Below, one piece after another: positions 61,350 to 64,000 of a stretch of 64,000 bases of DNA. The stretch lies in assembly GCF_041434935.1 (NCBI RefSeq), contig NZ_CP107964.1:4464001-4528000 (forward strand), read 5' to 3'. Numbering within the stretch: position 1 is the first letter of the stretch; each line of letters begins with the position of its first letter. A program made the translations under genes and the position numbers. The notes under the pieces are model-generated. The model did no database searches, had not been told where the DNA came from, and saw only the letters and a list, made by a program, of their open reading frames with translations. The stretch comes from Kitasatospora sp. NBC_00374. Its GTDB lineage: Bacteria; Actinomycetota; Actinomycetes; Streptomycetales; Streptomycetaceae.

Positions 61350-64000
61350 ATGGAGCCCCAGCAGCGCATGCGCCCGGTCGACCCGCGGCTGCTCCGGTAC
61401 GCCCGCACCACCCGGGCCTTCCTCGCCGGATCCGTCCTGCTCGGCGGGGTGGGCGCGGTCCTGGTGGTCGCCCAGGCCAGCCTGATCGCCGAGATCGTGG
61501 TGCGGGCCTTCCAGTCCCACGACCGGGACCTCACCGCCCCGCTGCTCGGGCTCGCCGCCGTCGCCGCCGGCCGGGCCGCCGTCGCCTGGCTGACCGAGCT
61601 GACCGCACACCGCTCGGTGGCCCGGGTGAAGTCCACCCTGCGGCGCCGGCTGCTCGACCACGCCACCGCGCTCGGCCCGGACTACCTGGCGGGCCGGCGC
61701 ACCGGCGAGCTCACCGCGCTCGCCACCCGCGGCATCGACGCCCTGGACGACTACTTCGCCCGCTACCTCCCGCAGCTCGCCCTGGCCGTGGTCGTCCCGG
61801 CCGTGGTGCTGGCCCGGATCCTGGGCGCAGACTGGCGCTCAGCCGCGGTCATCGCCGCCACCCTGCCGCTGATCCCGCTCTTCATGGTGCTGATCGGCCT
61901 GGCCACCCAGACCCGGATGGACCGGCAGTGGGACGGCCTGGCCCGGCTCTCGCACCACTTCCTGGACGTGGTCGCCGGGCTGCCCACCCTCAAGGTCTTC
62001 GGCCGGGCCAAGGCCCAGGCCCGCACCATCGCCCGGATCACCGACGAGTACCGGCGGGCCACCCTGCGGACCCTGCGGATCGCCTTCATCTCCTCGTTCG
62101 CGCTGGAACTGCTCGCCACCCTCTCGGTCGCGCTGGTCGCCGTCTCGGTCGGCTTCCGGCTGGTCGACGGCACCCTCGACCTGGAGACCGGCCTGCTGGT
62201 GCTGGTCCTGGCCCCCGAGGTCCACCTGCCGATCCGTCAGGTCGGCGCGCTCTACCACTCCAGCGTCGAGGGGCTCACCGCCGCAGGCCGGATCTTCGAG
62301 GTGCTGCAGACCCCGCTGCCGGCCGCGGGCCGCCGCCCGGTCCCGCCGCTCGCCGGCGCGGCGATCACGCTCAGCGGCGTCACCGTGGACTTCCCGGGCC
62401 GCGGTGCCCCCGCCCTCGACGGGGTCTCGTTCACCCTCGAACCCGGCATCACCACCGCGCTCACCGGCCCGAGCGGCGCCGGAAAGTCCACCCTGGTCTC
62501 CGTCCTGCTGGGTTTCACCCGGCCCACCGCCGGAACCGTCCGGATCGGCGGCCACGACCTCGCCGAACTCGACCCGGCCGAGTGGCGCCGGCAGATCGCC
62601 TGGGTGCCGCAGCATCCGCAGCTGTTCGCCGGCACCGTCGCCGAGAACGTCCGGCTCGCCCGGCCGGACGCCACCGACCGGCAGGTAGGGGAGGCGCTCG
62701 CCGCCGCCCACGCGCAGGAGTTCGCCGAGTTGGACACCCTCCTCGGGGAGGGCGGCGCCGGGCTCTCGGCCGGGCAGCGGCAGCGGATCGCCATCGCCCG
62801 GGCCCTGCTCGCCGACCGGCCGCTGGTGCTGCTCGACGAGCCGACCGCCCACCTGGACGGCGGCAGCGAGGCCGCGGTGGTCGACGCCGTCCGCGCGCTG
62901 GGCGCCGGCCGTACCGTGCTGCTGGTCGCCCACCGCCCCGCCCTGCTCGCGGTCGCCGACCACCGGGTGCACCTGCCCGGCCCGGCGGCGCCGCCGGCCG
63001 GCCGGGCACCCGCCGGCACCCCGGCCCCGGACCAGGCCGCAGCGGACGAACCGGTACCCGAAGCGGTGGACGGGGCGGTGGACGGGGTGGTGGACGAGCG
63101 GGCCCCGGTCGAGCCGCCGACCCGCCCCCGGCTCGCCCCCGCCGTGCTGCTCGGCTCCCTCGCGCTCGGCTGCGCGATCGCGCTGATGGCCACCTCCGGC
63201 TGGCTGATCTCCCGGGCCTCCGAGATGCCTCCGGTGCTGTACCTGATGATGGCCGTGACCGCCGTCCGGGCCTTCGGCATCGGCCGCAGCGTCTTCCGCT
63301 ACGCCGAGCGGCTGGTGGCGCACGACGCGGTGCTCAAGGCCCTCGGCGGGGTCCGGGCCGCGGTGTACGGCCGGCTGGAGCGGCTCGCCCCCGCCGGCCT
63401 GCCCGCCTTCCGCCGGGGCGACCTGCTGGCCCGGCTGGTCTCCGACGTCGACGCGGTGCAGGACCACTACCTGCGCTGGCGGCTGCCCGCGGCCGTCGCC
63501 GTCCTGGTCTCGCTGGCCGCCTCCGCCGCCCTGGCCGCGTTCGTGCCGGCCGCCGGCGCGCTGCTCGCCCTCGGCCTGCTGCTGGCCGGCGCCGCCGCCC
63601 CGGCCCTGGCCACGCTGCTCTCCGGCCGGGCGGAACGTCAGCAGTCGCCCGCCCGGGGCGCGTTGGCGGTCGCGGTGGTCGACACCCTGACCGGCACCGC
63701 CGAGCTGACGGTGGCCGGCGCGCTGCCCGCCCGGCTCGCCACCGCCCGGGCCGCCGACCGGCGGCTGACCGCGCTGGCCGCCCGGTCCGCGGCCGGCGCC
63801 GGACTCTCGGCCGGCCTGACCGCCCTGGTCACCGGGCTGACGGTGGCCGCGAGCGCGGCCGTCGGGGTGCACGCCGTGAGCACCGGGGCGCTGCCCGGAG
63901 TGTGCCTGGCGCTGGTGGTGCTCACCCCGCTGGCCGCCTTCGAGGCCGTCGCGGGCATGCCCACCGCGGTGCGGTTCCGCGAGCGCAGCCGCGCCGCCCG
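61350..64000 (+). CDS. cydCD: CydD-CydC fusion, thiol reductant ABC exporter (5' part, runs off the right edge)
   Basis: The frame opens at ATG 61350 (AAGGCGGA upstream) and stays open to the window end, giving 883 residues. The CydD half has six membrane helices and a complete nucleotide-binding domain: Walker A TGPSGAGKSTL from residue 372, signature LSAGQRQRIAIARALL, Walker B LVLLDEPTAHLD. After a Pro/Ala/Asp-rich linker (about residues 550-590) the CydC half begins (LMATSGWLISRASEMPPVLY, FGIGRSVFRYAERLVAHDAV); its ATPase lies beyond the edge. CydDC exports glutathione or cysteine and is needed to assemble cytochrome bd. The fusion is typical of actinobacteria. Confidence 0.95.
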   Translation, partial: MEPQQRMRPVDPRLLRYARTTRAFLAGSVLLGGVGAVLVVAQASLIAEIVVRAFQSHDRDLTAPLLGLAAVAAGRAAVAWLTELTAHRSVARVKSTLRRRLLDHATALGPDYLAGRRTGELTALATRGIDALDDYFARYLPQLALAVVVPAVVLARILGADWRSAAVIAATLPLIPLFMVLIGLATQTRMDRQWDGLARLSHHFLDVVAGLPTLKVFGRAKAQARTIARITDEYRRATLRTLRIAFISSFALELLATLSVALVAVSVGFRLVDGTLDLETGLLVLVLAPEVHLPIRQVGALYHSSVEGLTAAGRIFEVLQTPLPAAGRRPVPPLAGAAITLSGVTVDFPGRGAPALDGVSFTLEPGITTALTGPSGAGKSTLVSVLLGFTRPTAGTVRIGGHDLAELDPAEWRRQIAWVPQHPQLFAGTVAENVRLARPDATDRQVGEALAAAHAQEFAELDTLLGEGGAGLSAGQRQRIAIARALLADRPLVLLDEPTAHLDGGSEAAVVDAVRALGAGRTVLLVAHRPALLAVADHRVHLPGPAAPPAGRAPAGTPAPDQAAADEPVPEAVDGAVDGVVDERAPVEPPTRPRLAPAVLLGSLALGCAIALMATSGWLISRASEMPPVLYLMMAVTAVRAFGIGRSVFRYAERLVAHDAVLKALGGVRAAVYGRLERLAPAGLPAFRRGDLLARLVSDVDAVQDHYLRWRLPAAVAVLVSLAASAALAAFVPAAGALLALGLLLAGAAAPALATLLSGRAERQQSPARGALAVAVVDTLTGTAELTVAGALPARLATARAADRRLTALAARSAAGAGLSAGLTALVTGLTVAASAAVGVHAVSTGALPGVCLALVVLTPLAAFEAVAGMPTAVRFRERSRAA

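Overview
The window is one contiguous piece of a very GC-rich actinobacterial chromosome. Dense genes with nearly all-G/C third positions, GTG and TTG starts, leaderless-looking promoters, an SsgR/SsgA sporulation pair and a Rex-controlled cydABCD locus point to the Streptomycetaceae (Streptomyces or Kitasatospora). No rRNA, tRNA, CRISPR array, insertion sequence or prophage was seen. The first gene (HTTM protein) and the last (CydD-CydC fusion) run off the edges.

Layout. 1-5.1 kb: HTTM membrane protein, FUSC transporter-like protein and TrmH methyltransferase on the plus strand, then a coupled VOC/flavin split-barrel pair on the minus strand behind a 13-bp inverted-repeat operator. 5.2-12.3 kb: an HTH protein, a secreted sedolisin protease, a CGNR regulator, an FAD monooxygenase and a GT2-GtrA fusion. 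12.3-17.2 kb: PaaN without other paa genes, a membrane mannosyltransferase-like protein, a polyprenyl-phosphate-type GT2 and a TetR regulator. 17.4-20.3 kb: a 979-residue secreted cell-wall amidase with a lysozyme-like front and lectin-like repeats. 20.4-24.5 kb: Lrp/AsnC regulator divergent from a bkd E1a-E1b-E2 operon. 24.7-30.9 kb: flavohaemoprotein-like reductase, NUDIX, SsgR-SsgA, holin-like membrane protein, cupin, TenA behind a divergent TPP element, and a DUF5326 protein.

30.9-36.1 kb is the most unusual region. It is a compact five-gene minus-strand operon: ketosynthase III/OleA-like, GT2, OleC-like AMP ligase, short cytochrome P450, and OleD-like NAD-dependent epimerase. Three of its four junctions overlap by 4 bp. 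It resembles the OleA-OleC-OleD chemistry that makes beta-lactones or long-chain olefins, but lacks an OleB hydrolase and adds a P450 and a glycosyltransferase. Two perfect 16-bp palindromes lie just upstream.

36.2-41.1 kb: VC0807-family protein, flotillin with an NfeD-like partner, and thiC behind a canonical TPP riboswitch. 41.3-47.2 kb: small, mostly unrecognised genes plus a surface protein that fuses an ice-binding (DUF3494) domain to 46 collagen-like Gly-X-Y triplets and an LAQTG sortase motif. 47.4-51.5 kb: metallophosphoesterase, LacI regulator, and HisC-type aminotransferase. 51.8-58.4 kb: MacAB-like efflux genes, an OB-like anchored protein and an OmpR/histidine-kinase pair. 58.6-64.0 kb: Rex operator and cydA-cydB-cydCD for the cytochrome bd oxidase.

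Most convergent gene pairs are closed by strong GC hairpins, several built from the stop codons themselves.
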